Assembly: GCF_001270495.1 (NCBI RefSeq)
Contig: NZ_LGUR01000230.1
Span: 186,001 to 250,000 of the forward strand
Direction: 5' to 3'
Origin: Streptomyces viridochromogenes
GTDB lineage: Bacteria > Actinomycetota > Actinomycetes > Streptomycetales > Streptomycetaceae
Length of the DNA: 64,000 nucleotides
Position 1 is the stretch's first letter, and every line of letters starts with the position of its first letter. Of this stretch, positions 1-8,764 are shown one piece after another. Position numbers and translations under genes: made by a program. The notes below the pieces were generated by a model, which worked only from the letters and a program-made list of their open reading frames with translations, was not told where the DNA came from and ran no database searches.

Positions 1-1683
1 GGCGCCCTTCTTCGACGTACGCGAAGCCGTCTCCTTCGAGCTGCGCGGAACCGTGCCGCCCGGCCGCGGAACACCAGGACGGGTCCTCGCCGATGCGCGC
101 GGGCGCGGGACACTCGTCCCCCGCTCTCGACCGGTGCCGCTCGCGGAGCGGGGGAGACTGCCGGCCGACCCCGCCCGGCGCCGAGACGTACGACGATCAC
201 CCGTCTCGGACAGCGGCGCAGACTCCACCGCTTTGCCCGGTACCGGCCGCTCGGCCTCGCCCCGTACCGACTCCTCGCCCTCGTCCCTTACCTGCTGTTC
301 CACGTCTTCCGGTTTGTCGAGCGCTGCCGCGCCCGTCCGCTCCCGTCCCTCACGTTCCGCACGCAGGCAGCGGCGGATCGACTCGGGGTCCAGCCCTTCG
401 TTGCAGGCTTGGTGCAGCAGACGGGCGAAGAGGTAGTCGCGGTCCGCGCCGAGGGCCATGGCAAGGGCCTCTCGGGCCTCCAAGTCGTCGCCGGTGGACC
501 AGGCGACCCAGCCGACGAGAGTGAGCGGCGCTGCCGCGTGCTCGCTGTAAGGTCCGACACAGCGGCGGGCCAGTGCTCGCCACAGCCGGAGGGCGGGACC
601 GGCTTCGTCGCCCTCCATCCACTCGGCGGCGCGGTCCCGGGTCGCACGGTCCTGAAGACCAAGAATGAGCCTCGCGGCTTCGTCGTGTCCGAGCAGTTCG
701 TCGTCCCGGAGATCCGCCGTGAGCGTCCCGGGCGGGAGCGGGGCCGCGGCGAACCGGCACCTGAGCCGCTCGGCCAGGTCCAGCGTCTGCTCTGCCACGC
801 CCGCGCGTGACGCGTCGTCGACGATCCTGGGGACCAGCTCCATGCCGACCGTGTCCAGAGCGGCCTCCTGCTCCAGGGCGGCAGCGGTCTCGAGCGGCTG
901 CAGCCTGGCCCGCAACTCGCGCAAGGTGCCGCGCACCTGAACTCCCGCGTACGTGGCCGCGGCGGCCAGCACGGACGTACCGGGAAGGCCCATCGTGCGG
1001 CCCTCGGGCGGACAGCACTCGACTCGGTCGCAGCAGTACGACCAGAAGCGGCCGTCCGAGATACACAGGGCCTCGATCACCGGAACGTCCAGGCTGCCGC
1101 ACGCGACACGCATCTTCTGGGCCAGCGGGCGCAGCCGTTCCATGACCTGTCGGCCCGTCTCGCCGTCTGTCGGTTCCTGGCAGAGGAAGGCGACCATCTG
1201 CTCCGGCCGGACTCCCCTGCGCTCGCCGCCCCTCACCAGTCCGTGGGTCAACTGCCTGGCCGCGGAGTCCCAGTCGTCTTTACTCGCGGGAATGCCGAGC
1301 CGGGCACGGCCGCCGAACCGGCCGCGGCCGGCCCTGTCGTGCAGGGCGACGAGCACGATGCTGTCCTCGGGGCGGTAACCGAGGAGATAGGGCAGTGCGT
1401 CGGCCAGTTCGGCCGGGGTGCGCAGGGTGACCTGGTGCTCGGGCAGGTGCGCTTCGTGCGTGGTGCAGTCGAGTTGCTCCAGGTGTCGTGCGAGTTCTGC
1501 CTGTCCAGCGTGTGCTGCGTGTCCCGCGCGCCCCGTGTGTCCGCCGTCCTCGTCGGGCCCGAGCTGCGCGTCGTACATCTCAGGTTTGTCGGTCGCGTCG
1601 GTCGCACCAGGCGCGCAGTAGTGCTCCCCGCCCGTGTTGTCGTCGTTCTCAGGAGATCCAGTCACTTCGCTGTGATTCGTCAT
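1..1683 (-). CDS. DUF4192 domain protein, 3' end beyond window
   Basis: The frame is open from an ATG at 1683 down to the window edge, giving 561 visible residues with no stop, so the C-terminus lies outside. The first 45 residues are acidic and low in complexity. They are followed by the stretch LRTPAELADALPYLLGYRPEDSIVLVAL, split here as LRTPAELADALPYLLGY and RPEDSIVLVAL, which is the hallmark N-terminus of the DUF4192 family of actinobacteria. The last 120 visible residues are rich in Arg, Ser and Glu and probably form a disordered tail. The function of the family is unknown. It lies downstream of the RecQ-like gene on the same strand with a gap of about 280 bases, so co-transcription is possible but not shown. 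Confidence 0.82.
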   Translation of the reverse strand, partial: MTNHSEVTGSPENDDNTGGEHYCAPGATDATDKPEMYDAQLGPDEDGGHTGRAGHAAHAGQAELARHLEQLDCTTHEAHLPEHQVTLRTPAELADALPYLLGYRPEDSIVLVALHDRAGRGRFGGRARLGIPASKDDWDSAARQLTHGLVRGGERRGVRPEQMVAFLCQEPTDGETGRQVMERLRPLAQKMRVACGSLDVPVIEALCISDGRFWSYCCDRVECCPPEGRTMGLPGTSVLAAAATYAGVQVRGTLRELRARLQPLETAAALEQEAALDTVGMELVPRIVDDASRAGVAEQTLDLAERLRCRFAAAPLPPGTLTADLRDDELLGHDEAARLILGLQDRATRDRAAEWMEGDEAGPALRLWRALARRCVGPYSEHAAAPLTLVGWVAWSTGDDLEAREALAMALGADRDYLFARLLHQACNEGLDPESIRRCLRAEREGRERTGAAALDKPEDVEQQVRDEGEESVRGEAERPVPGKAVESAPLSETGDRRTSRRRAGSAGSLPRSASGTGRERGTSVPRPRASARTRPGVPRPGGTVPRSSKETASRTSKKGA

Positions 1684-1965
1684 ACGCAGACGATCTCCCG
1701 GATCGCGAAGTTCCGGTTTGCCCTGTGGATAAGTCCGACCAGGGACACGACAACCCGGGCCGGGCATGTCCGAGGCCGCATGCGGAGCCACGTCCGAGGT
1801 CAAGTCGGAACCAGGATTCGACGCTCGGAACCCGGTCTCGAAGCCGCGACCCGGGCCGTCACTTGAGCTGCGCGGTGCCGATCGGCTCTCCCGACGCGAT
1901 CCGCAGGAACTCCTTCACGATCAGCTCGTGGGCGTTGGCACTCTCGATGACACCTGCCTGCAGGC

Positions 1966-4125
1966 TCAGCCTGCCGCAGCGAGGACCAGGGGCAGCACCT
2001 GCTCGCTGCCTGCCCGGCGGAGCAGGCGAGCGGCGACGGCGAGGGTCCAGCCTGAGTCGGTGTAGTCGTCCACGAGCAGGACCGGTCCTGGGGAGCTCGC
2101 CAGGGCAGCGGCCAGCTCCTCGGAGACGGTGAACGTTCCGGACAGTGATCGCAGGCGTTGGGCGGAGTTGCTGCGCCGCGCCGCGTGTGCGCCGCTCGGC
2201 CCGGTGTAGGTCAGGGTGCCCAGATAGGGCAGGCGGCCGATGGTCGCGATGCCCTGGGCGAGGGAACCGACCAGTTGCGGGCGGGCCAGGGACGGGACGG
2301 CGACGATTCCCACCGGGCGGGCGGAGGCGTCCGGGACGTTCGGCGCCCAGCCGCCCGGCGAGCGCGCCCAGTCGGCGAGCACCGCGACCGCGGCCTGGAG
2401 GACGTCGTCGGGGACCGGCCCGTCGGGAGCGTTCTCGGCCAGCAAGGGACGCAGGCGGTTGCCCCAGCCGATGTCCGAGAGCCGCCCCAGGGCACGCCCG
2501 GTCGAGCACTGTTCCTTCGCCGGGATACGTCCCTTGAGGTCGATGCCCAGTGCGGGCATCCCCGTCGGCCACATCCGGCGCGGCTCAACCTCCACCCCGG
2601 GGCGGTCCAGCTCCTTCGCCGCCCCGGTCAGAGCGTCGGCCGAGACGGACGAAGCGATCCAGGTGCCGGCGCAGGTGTCACAGCGGCCACACGGGGCGGC
2701 CCCCTCGTCGTCCAGTTGCCGACGCAGGAACTCCATCCGGCACCGGGACGTGCTCACGTACTCCCGCATGGCCTGCTGCTCGGCCGTCCGCTGCCGCGCC
2801 ACCCATGCGTACCGCTCCGCGTCGTAGATCCACTGCTCACCGGTGGAGATCCAGCCGCCCTTGACCCGCTTGACCGCGCCGTCCACGTCGAGAACCTTGA
2901 GCATGGTCTCCAGTCGGGAACGCCGAAGGTCCACCACCGCCTCCAGGGCCGGCACGGACAGCGGTCGTCCCGCATCGGCCAGGGCCGAGAGGGTCTGCCA
3001 GACCTGCGCCTCGGGCGGGAAGGCCGTATCGGCGAAGTAGCGCCAGATGGCCTCGTCCTCCTTGCCGGGCAGAAGCAGCACATCCGCGTGCTCGACACCT
3101 CGACCGGCGCGGCCGACCTGCTGGTAGTACGCGATCGGCGAGGACGGCGAGCCGAGGTGCACCACGAAGCCCAGGTCCGGCTTGTCGAACCCCATGCCCA
3201 ACGCCGACGTCGCGACCAGCGCCTTGACCCGGTTCGCCAGCAGGTCGGCCTCGGCCTGCAGCCGGTCCGCGTTCTCCGTGCGCCCCGTGTACGAGGCCAC
3301 GGGGAAGCCGCGCTGCCGCAGAAAGGCGGTGGCCTCCTCGGCCGCGGCCACCGTGAGCGCGTAGATGATCCCGGAGCCCTGGAGCTCGTCCAGGTGCTCG
3401 GCCAGCCAGGCCAGACGGTGTGCGGCGTCCGGCAGCTGCACCACCCCCAGCCGCAGGCTCTCCCGCTCCAGCGAGCCGCGCAGCACCAGGGCCTCACCGG
3501 CGCCGGTCCCCAGCTGCTCGGCCACGTCCGCCGTTACGCGCGCGTTGGCGGTCGCCGTGGTCGCAAGCACCGGAATGCCGGGGGCGAGCGCGGCGAGCAT
3601 CGCCCGGAGCCGACGGTAGTCGGGCCGGAAGTCATGACCCCAGTCGGAGATGCAGTGCGCCTCGTCGACCACCAGAAGGCCGGTCGTGGCCGCGAGCTTG
3701 GGCAGCAACTGCTCGCGGAAATCCACGGAATTGAGGCGCTCCGGGCTCACGAGGAGAACGTCGGTCTCACCGCGCTCGACCTCCTCGTAGATCGCGTCCC
3801 ACTCCTCGGGATTGGCGGAGTTGATGGTCCGCGCCTGGATGCCGGCCCGCGCCGCCGACTCGACCTGGTTGCGCATCAGGGCCAGCAACGGGGAGACGAT
3901 CACCGTCGGGCCGGCGCCGCGTCGGCGCAGCAGCGCGGTGGCGACGAAGTACACCGCCGACTTGCCCCAGCCCGTACGCTGCACCACCAGGGCACGTCGA
4001 CGGTCCTCCACCAGAGCCGCCACCGCCTGCCACTGGTCCTCCCGCAGCCGCGCCGAGCCCTCCTGGGCACCGACGAGCTCGGCGAGGACGGCATCGGCTT
4101 CGGCGCGGAGCTCCACAGTGTTCAT
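1966..4125 (-). CDS. RecQ-like DNA helicase with C-terminal ComF-like phosphoribosyltransferase domain
   Basis: The protein is 719 residues from the ATG at 4125. Helicase motif I is QRTGWGKSAVYF (about residues 40-53), motif II is DEAHCISDWGHDFRPDYRRL (about 155-175), and motif VI contains QQVGRAGRG. A Cys cluster CRMEFLRRQL...CGRCDTC (about 460-485) matches the RecQ zinc site. These indicate a 3'-5' DNA helicase acting in recombination or repair. The last 200 residues lack an obvious HRDC domain and instead show NSAQRLRSLSGTF and then VLLVDDYTDSGWT (about 680-693), the PRPP-loop signature of ComF-type phosphoribosyltransferases. The long open frame upstream of 4125 is rejected because its composition is not protein-like. 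The SD-like GGAGGC sits very close to the ATG, so the start is likely but not certain. Confidence 0.88.
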   Translation of the reverse strand: MNTVELRAEADAVLAELVGAQEGSARLREDQWQAVAALVEDRRRALVVQRTGWGKSAVYFVATALLRRRGAGPTVIVSPLLALMRNQVESAARAGIQARTINSANPEEWDAIYEEVERGETDVLLVSPERLNSVDFREQLLPKLAATTGLLVVDEAHCISDWGHDFRPDYRRLRAMLAALAPGIPVLATTATANARVTADVAEQLGTGAGEALVLRGSLERESLRLGVVQLPDAAHRLAWLAEHLDELQGSGIIYALTVAAAEEATAFLRQRGFPVASYTGRTENADRLQAEADLLANRVKALVATSALGMGFDKPDLGFVVHLGSPSSPIAYYQQVGRAGRGVEHADVLLLPGKEDEAIWRYFADTAFPPEAQVWQTLSALADAGRPLSVPALEAVVDLRRSRLETMLKVLDVDGAVKRVKGGWISTGEQWIYDAERYAWVARQRTAEQQAMREYVSTSRCRMEFLRRQLDDEGAAPCGRCDTCAGTWIASSVSADALTGAAKELDRPGVEVEPRRMWPTGMPALGIDLKGRIPAKEQCSTGRALGRLSDIGWGNRLRPLLAENAPDGPVPDDVLQAAVAVLADWARSPGGWAPNVPDASARPVGIVAVPSLARPQLVGSLAQGIATIGRLPYLGTLTYTGPSGAHAARRSNSAQRLRSLSGTFTVSEELAAALASSPGPVLLVDDYTDSGWTLAVAARLLRRAGSEQVLPLVLAAAG

Positions 4126-4462
4126 GCCTCCATGCAACCTGATGGCACTGACAATCAGCCACCTCACCCGGCGCGACCGGCGCTCATGGGCCGTCGGCGA
4201 ACACGGTGAGCAGCCTCGACCTGGTGGTGCGGGGGGCGCCCCGTGCATCGCACAGTCACGCGCTGGGTAGGGATATAACGCGCGCACCACCAGATTACGG
4301 TCGGTGGCCCCAATTGCTCGTTGCCGCATCCAGGTTCGACAGGAAGAATTGAAGTCCGCTCCCCGCACGGCTCGTCCGTGGTCCGGTAGGGCTCTGCTGC
4401 GGTGTGCGCTCCCCCGATTCCGACCTCGCCCGCAGTGTGGGCGCGTAGCCGAAGGGAGGACC
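4126..4462. other. divergent intergenic region with 11-bp inverted repeat
   Basis: This 337-base gap separates the leftward RecQ-like gene from a rightward hypothetical gene and must hold both promoters. It contains perfect 11-base arms, CTGGTGGTGCG at 4221-4231 and its complement at 4283-4293, 51 bases apart. The sequence between them includes the short AT-rich stretch GGGATATAACG. No SOS-box match (GAAC-N4-GTTC) was seen. The inverted repeat could be a regulatory site or a hairpin; its role is unknown. Confidence 0.4.
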
Positions 4463-5098
4463 GTGACCTTCGGATTCGCTCCGTCCTCCGCGGCATCCAT
4501 GTCGACGTCAGCCGACCTGCCCGCCGCATCCGCCAACCCTCTGGCCCGCATGCTCGAACCCGCGGAGTGGGCCGCCGCGGGCATCCCGCTGCTGCGCAAT
4601 CCCCGCGAGGTCGTCAGCGGTCTGCACTCCCGGCACCGCCCCGGGCCGGCGACGGCGATCGTGGCCGTCCTCGACACGGAGGAGCGGCTTCGGGCGAGCG
4701 CCTCGTTCACCCGCCGCCCGGCCCCGGCGGACGGCTGGATGTTCCGCAACGCGCTGCTCACCCAGCTGCGCCGCGTCATCCCGCACGACCTGCGGCGCCG
4801 CACCCCGGTGCGCACCGCGGTGCTGCTCTACTGCCGTGACGGAGACGCCCGTTGGACCGAGGAGGACGGTGCGTGGATGTGGGGCCTGCGCGACGCGTGC
4901 ACCCTGCACGGCCTGCGCTGCGGGGCGTACATCACGCTGACTCGTGACGGCTGGCAGGTCCTCGGCGAGGGCCGCGGCGGGCGCCGCCCCAGCACCGACT
5001 CGGCACCCGAGCCCTTCGCCACGTCCGAATCACCGCTCCCGATGCCCCGCACCGGCGGCGCGGCCTCGGAGGTCCTGCGGCGCGCAGCGGCGCGCTGA
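4463..5098 (+). CDS. conserved hypothetical protein
   Basis: The protein is 211 residues if it starts at the GTG at 4463, which has GGGAGGA just upstream; an internal ATG at 4499 is the alternative. After a Ser/Ala-rich start it has a compact region, LARMLEPAEWAAAGIPLLRNPREV, then TAIVAVLDTEERLRASASF, MFRNALLTQLRRVIPHDLRRRTPVRTAVLL and GLRDACTLHGLRCGAYITLTRDGW (each shown in part). I recall similar proteins next to the RecQ-like gene in other Streptomyces, but no domain of known function is recognised. There is no signal peptide or membrane segment. It is transcribed divergently from the helicase. Confidence 0.7.
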   Translation: MTFGFAPSSAASMSTSADLPAASANPLARMLEPAEWAAAGIPLLRNPREVVSGLHSRHRPGPATAIVAVLDTEERLRASASFTRRPAPADGWMFRNALLTQLRRVIPHDLRRRTPVRTAVLLYCRDGDARWTEEDGAWMWGLRDACTLHGLRCGAYITLTRDGWQVLGEGRGGRRPSTDSAPEPFATSESPLPMPRTGGAASEVLRRAAAR

Positions 5099-5469
5099 GG
5101 ACGCTGGGACCGGAGTTCTCGCCGACGGACACGTCACGCGGTACGAGGGGCGCGACACGACGCCGAGGCCCTGCGACCGCGGACGCCCCGAGGTAAGCGA
5201 CCGAGCGCCGACGCGCCGCGGGCCACCCGCCTTACGAGGGCTGTCCGGCTCGCTCCGCGAACCCCGGTCCGCGACTGGACGGTCCACGACGACTGTCCGT
5301 CGGCATGGACCCACACGCGGACCCGACGGGCCGAAACCCGGCGAGCTCCCCGCTCGTCAGCGCACGCCGAAAACCCCACCGTGCAGACCCCACCATGCAG
5401 ACGCCGCCGCTGCGGCGTCCTGTCCCCGGATGTTCCGTGAGGTAATCCCCCGAACAAGCCGGAACCGAC
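5099..5469. terminator. convergent intergenic gap with hairpin at 5400-5419
   Basis: This 371-base gap lies between two convergent genes. It contains an 8-bp perfect stem, GACGCCGC-CGCT-GCGGCGTC, at 5400-5419 that could act as a terminator for either strand; it has no clear U-tract. Just upstream CCCCACCGTGCAGA is repeated almost exactly in tandem. No gene is supported here. Confidence 0.35.
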
Positions 5470-6111
5470 TCAGACGCCCGCGCCCAGCACCGAGTTGATC
5501 CGCTGCGGGTCACCGCAGACGATCAGCAGGGCACCGGCCCGGTCGAGGGCCAGGGGCAGGGCGTCGGCGGCACTGGTGTCAGGACCGCCGTTGACCGCCA
5601 CCACGACCACGGGGCGCACCGCGGCACGACCCGCGACCGCCGCATCGGCGTAGAAGACGTCGTCACCCGAGTCGTGCTGCCCCCAGTAGGAGGCTTCGCC
5701 GAAGGACAGCTCGTGGGCGGCCCACGGGTGCTGTTCTCCGGTGGTGATCACCAGCACGTCGCCGGGGGCTCGGCCCGAATCCAGGAGCAGGTCGACGGCT
5801 TCCTCGGCGGCGTCGAGCGCGCCTTCGGGCGAGGCCGGGATCAGCTGGATCTGCGGGGTCGCCGCGACCGGAGCGGAGGCGGCGGGGGCAGCCGGACCCG
5901 AGGGCCCGGGCTTGGCCACGGCCATGTCACGCGGCGTACGTTGCACCGGCGGCGCGGGCCGCGGGGGCCCGGGTCGGCCGGGACGCGACGAAGCCGCGGG
6001 GCGGGGGCCGGGTACGGGGCGAGGGGTCGGCGCGGTACGGCCGCTGGCCGGAGTGGCGCGGGGACCCTGGGCACTCTCGTGAATCTGAGGCTCCTCGGGA
6101 ATGAGAGGCAT
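5470..6111 (-). CDS. hypothetical protein with Pro-rich N-terminal half
   Basis: The protein is 213 residues from the ATG at 6111 (MPLIPEEPQIHESAQ), a start I recall as conserved in Streptomyces. Residues about 20-95 are Pro/Ala/Arg-rich and probably disordered. The C-terminal half is globular-looking: ALDAAEEAVDLLLDSGRAP, VLVITTGEQHPWAAHELSFG, then VVVVAVNGG and ADALPLALDRAGALLIVCGD. The pattern of hydrophobic strands and the phrase VLVITTGEQHPW resemble a nucleotide or nucleic-acid transaction protein, but no family is assigned. It lies 68 bases downstream of rnhB on the same strand and may be co-transcribed with it. Confidence 0.72.
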   Translation of the reverse strand: MPLIPEEPQIHESAQGPRATPASGRTAPTPRPVPGPRPAASSRPGRPGPPRPAPPVQRTPRDMAVAKPGPSGPAAPAASAPVAATPQIQLIPASPEGALDAAEEAVDLLLDSGRAPGDVLVITTGEQHPWAAHELSFGEASYWGQHDSGDDVFYADAAVAGRAAVRPVVVVAVNGGPDTSAADALPLALDRAGALLIVCGDPQRINSVLGAGV

Positions 6112-6179
6112 GAGCTGATGTTTATCAAACGCTGGTACGGCTCGCGTCAGCGGGTGGCACACAAGTGCGAGCGGAATCG

Positions 6180-6881
6180 TCAGAAATCGAAGCCGAGCTG
6201 CCCCTCGATCTCCGGAACGCTTCCTTCCACCCAGGTGCGGACCTTCTTGAGGTGCCGCCACTGGGGCAGCGCATCAAGATACGCCCACGACAACCGGTGG
6301 TACGGGGTGGGTCCCCGCTCCGCCAGTGCGGCCTTGTGCACGGGCGACGGATACCCGGCGTTGTCCGCAAAACCGAAGTCTGCATGGTCGATACCCAGTT
6401 CGGCCATCATTTTGTCGCGCTGCACCTTGGCGATCACCGAGGCCGCCGCGACCGCCACGCACGACCGGTCGCCCTTGATCACGGTACGGACCCTCCAAGG
6501 GTCCCCGAGATAGTCGTGCTTCCCGTCGAGAATCACGGCGTCGGGACGGACCGGAAGGGCCTCCAGGGCGCGACCTGCGGCGAGCCGCAGCGAGGCCGTC
6601 ATCCCCAGGTCGTCGATCTCCTCCGGAGAGGCGTGCCCGAGGGCGTACGACGTGACCCACGTCCGCAGCTGGACGGCAAGCTCGTTGCGCCGCTTGACGG
6701 TGAGCAGCTTGGAGTCGGTGAGCCCTGCGGGCGGCCGACGCAGTCCGGTGATCGCCGCGCAGACGGTGACGGGGCCGGCCCACGCGCCGCGCCCCACCTC
6801 GTCGACACCGGCAATGATCTTCGCTCCGGTCGTGGCTCGAAGGGAGCGCTCGACGGTGTGAGTAGGCGGTTCGTACGGCAT
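6180..6881 (-). CDS. rnhB: ribonuclease HII
   Basis: RNase HII cleaves the RNA strand of RNA-DNA hybrids and removes single ribonucleotides from DNA. The protein is 233 residues. It carries the N-terminal signature [15 protein letters not shown] (Asp27 and Glu28 as metal ligands), [18 protein letters not shown] with a further acidic ligand, and [13 protein letters not shown]. Length and motif order are normal for the family. It is the first of two leftward genes, with the hypothetical gene 68 bases downstream. The TetR gene upstream is 82 bases away on the same strand. Confidence 0.96.
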   Translation of the reverse strand: MPYEPPTHTVERSLRATTGAKIIAGVDEVGRGAWAGPVTVCAAITGLRRPPAGLTDSKLLTVKRRNELAVQLRTWVTSYALGHASPEEIDDLGMTASLRLAAGRALEALPVRPDAVILDGKHDYLGDPWRVRTVIKGDRSCVAVAAASVIAKVQRDKMMAELGIDHADFGFADNAGYPSPVHKAALAERGPTPYHRLSWAYLDALPQWRHLKKVRTWVEGSVPEIEGQLGFDF

Positions 6882-6963
6882 GGCGCCCTTAGCGTACGCC
6901 GCCCGGCTCGGGCTTCGACACCCTGGTTCACCGAAGCAACCTCCAGGCCGGCGAAGCGGTGTT

Positions 6964-7587
6964 TCAGGTGCCCGCCGGGCGGAGCAGCGGAAGCATCAAC
7001 TGGTCGATCATCTCCTCGAGATCCCGATCACTCCATTCGCTCCCGCACATCTTTGACCGGTACATCATCATCGCCGGAATGGCGTCGAAGACATAGCCGT
7101 TCGCCGCGTCGGGCCGCACCTCTCCCCGCTCAATTCCACGGGTGATCACGTCACGGAGCAGCCCTATCGTGGGCTCCACGACCCCCTTGAAGATCACGCC
7201 ATGAAACCGCTCAGCCTGGCTGCTGTCGCATTCGTGAATCACTGACCGCAGTGCGAAACCGGGGCGAGAGAACATCGCCTCCCGCGCCTGCCGGCACAGC
7301 TCCAGCAGATCTTCGCGGACACTCCCCAGATCGGGTGCCGCCTCGAACCGCGGCAGTCCGGCGCGCAGCGCATCGGCGACGAGGTCCTCCTTCGACGGCC
7401 AGCGACGATAGACGGCGGCCTTCCCGGTCTGGGCGCCGGCGGCGACACCCTCCATCGTGAGGCCGTTCCATCCGACGGTGCTGAGCTGTTCCAGCGCGGC
7501 GTCGAGGATCGCGCGATCGAGCACGGCGCCACGCCGGCGAAGAGAGGCCGTCTGGGCGGGGGCGGCCGTCCAGCGCGAGGTAACCAT
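6964..7587 (-). CDS. TetR family transcriptional regulator
   Basis: The protein is 207 residues. The N-terminal helix-turn-helix is clear: [20 protein letters not shown], then [20 protein letters not shown] and [11 protein letters not shown]. The C-terminal two thirds is the variable ligand-binding and dimerisation part, ending [18 protein letters not shown]. It faces a truncated MFS exporter gene that starts at 7727, and a perfect palindrome lies between them at 7684-7703. The arrangement suggests a repressor of a divergent drug exporter that also represses itself. The same operator type precedes the intact MFS gene at 13755, so this protein probably controls that gene too. Confidence 0.93.
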   Translation of the reverse strand: MVTSRWTAAPAQTASLRRRGAVLDRAILDAALEQLSTVGWNGLTMEGVAAGAQTGKAAVYRRWPSKEDLVADALRAGLPRFEAAPDLGSVREDLLELCRQAREAMFSRPGFALRSVIHECDSSQAERFHGVIFKGVVEPTIGLLRDVITRGIERGEVRPDAANGYVFDAIPAMMMYRSKMCGSEWSDRDLEEMIDQLMLPLLRPAGT

Positions 7588-7683
7588 CTGAGCGTCTCCA
7601 ACGAACAGGGGAAGCGGGGGTTCCGGGGACTGGGGAGCATCGCACGGCCACTACGGGGGGACGGACCGCACGACGACAATGTA

Positions 7684-7703
7684 AGTGAACGCTTGCGTTC
7701 ACT
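7684..7703. promoter_or_regulatory. TetR-type palindromic operator
   Basis: AGTGAACGCTTGCGTTCACT is a palindrome with 9-bp perfect arms around TT. It lies between the divergent TetR gene and the truncated MFS gene. Its centre is about 33.5 bases upstream of the GTG at 7727. The same spacing is found for the related site before the intact MFS gene, which supports an operator role. Confidence 0.8.
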
Positions 7704-7726
7704 AAGGCATTTGCGGGGGACTCACA

Positions 7727-7849
7727 GTGACAACCTCCCAGTTGATCGAGGATCAGAAACCAGGTGCGGCACGCCGGGAGGGGCATCCCGGCATCACGCT
7801 CACCGTCATCGCCGCCTGCCAACTCATGGTGGTACTCGACGCGACCGTT
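7727..7849 (+). pseudogene. 5' fragment of an MFS drug exporter gene
   Basis: From the GTG at 7727 the frame reads VTTSQLIEDQKP, a variable tail, then GITLTVIAACQLMVVLDATV. This is nearly identical to residues about 28-48 of the intact MFS exporter at 13755 (GIALTVIAACQLMVVLDATI). Homology stops at about 7849 in the middle of the first membrane segment, and the frame then runs into unrelated sequence and ends near 7890. GGGGGA upstream is a plausible ribosome binding site. The missing part resembles the fragment at 15470-15786, so the gene appears to have been split. Confidence 0.85.
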
Positions 7850-8009
7850 CCATCGCGCGTTTCACCGTCCCTGTCATCGTCGTTGTCCGCGTGAAACGAG
7901 CGAGGGTCGACCACGCCCTCGACCAGCATGTCAGGCAACGGCGGCTCTTTCGATGGCTCGGGCACCGGAACGGCAGGAATCGCCAGGAACTCCGCCAGGG
8001 TCTTCACCA

Positions 8010-8638
8010 TGCGCTCGCCGCGGTGTCGTCGTTCTACGAGTTCCTCATCGCCGCGAGCAGTACGCCGGCCGGGACTACCTGATCGTCAAGAAGGTCGACC
8101 AGGCCGCGGCGCGGGTGCCGGACCGCTACCGGCCGGGCCGCTCATGAACGCTCGCCGGCAGCAGCCGGTGCGCCGGGTGTTGCCGGCTGAGGACGGTGGA
8201 GCCGGTGCCGCGCCCGATGCCCGACGACGCCTACCGGGCCCTGCTGGATGAGCTGCGCACTCGTCGCGATCCGGCACTGCTGAAGGTGATGTGGGGGAGG
8301 GCGGGCTGCGCCCCAGGGATGTGCTCTGACTGCGGCTGGAGGACATCTCCTACGGCCAGCGCCGGGTGACGGTCCGCAAACGGGACGATCACCCGCGCGG
8401 GGTGCGGCAGACGTCGCGTCGCGACCGTGTGGTCGAACGGTGGGAGGGGCGGGCGCTGGCGGCGCTGAACGCGTACGTGATGCGTGAGCGTCCGGCCGAC
8501 GTGGACACACCCTGGGTGATCCTGGTCGGAGGCCGGGGCAAGCGCCGGGGCGAGCCGTTGGGCTACGACGCGCTGGTGTCCACCGCTACGTCACGCCCGG
8601 CAGGCGCTACCTCGATGTGGCCCGTACCGGCGGAGTAG
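8010..8638 (+). pseudogene. decayed tyrosine recombinase (integrase)
   Basis: Integrase-like text runs through three frames. It starts with HALAAVSSFYEFLIAA (frame of 8010-8057), continues with REQYAGRDYLIVKKVDQAAARVPDRYRP in another frame, then MPDDAYRALLDELRTRRDPALLK. A third stretch reads GLRPRDVL, an in-frame TGA at about 8328, then LRLEDISYGQRRVTVRKRDDHPRGVR and YVMRERPADVDTPWVILVGGRGKRR. GLRPRDVLxLRLEDI corresponds to the first catalytic Arg region of tyrosine recombinases. The HxLRH and Tyr parts are missing. At least two frameshifts, one stop and a 3' truncation make it non-functional. It is a mobile-element scar at the left edge of the inserted DNA. Confidence 0.8.
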
Positions 8639-8764
8639 TGGACGTAGTTGAGCCGGTTCGCGCGCCGACGTTGAGCGGGTTCGCGCGCCGTCGTGGCCGC
8701 CTGCGCGGCGGGGCGCGGCCGCCGCCGTCCCGACCGTCACCTCGGCGTGGCCGGCCAGTCGGCG

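Noticed and set aside
2158..4209. 683-codon + strand frame opposite the RecQ-like gene
   Set aside because: Shadow of the helicase gene without any recognised motif.
7753..8010. 85-codon minus frame starting MVKTLAEFLAIPAVPVPEPS
   Set aside because: It is antisense to the start of the integrase relic and ends in antisense of the MFS fragment, so it cannot be an independent old gene.
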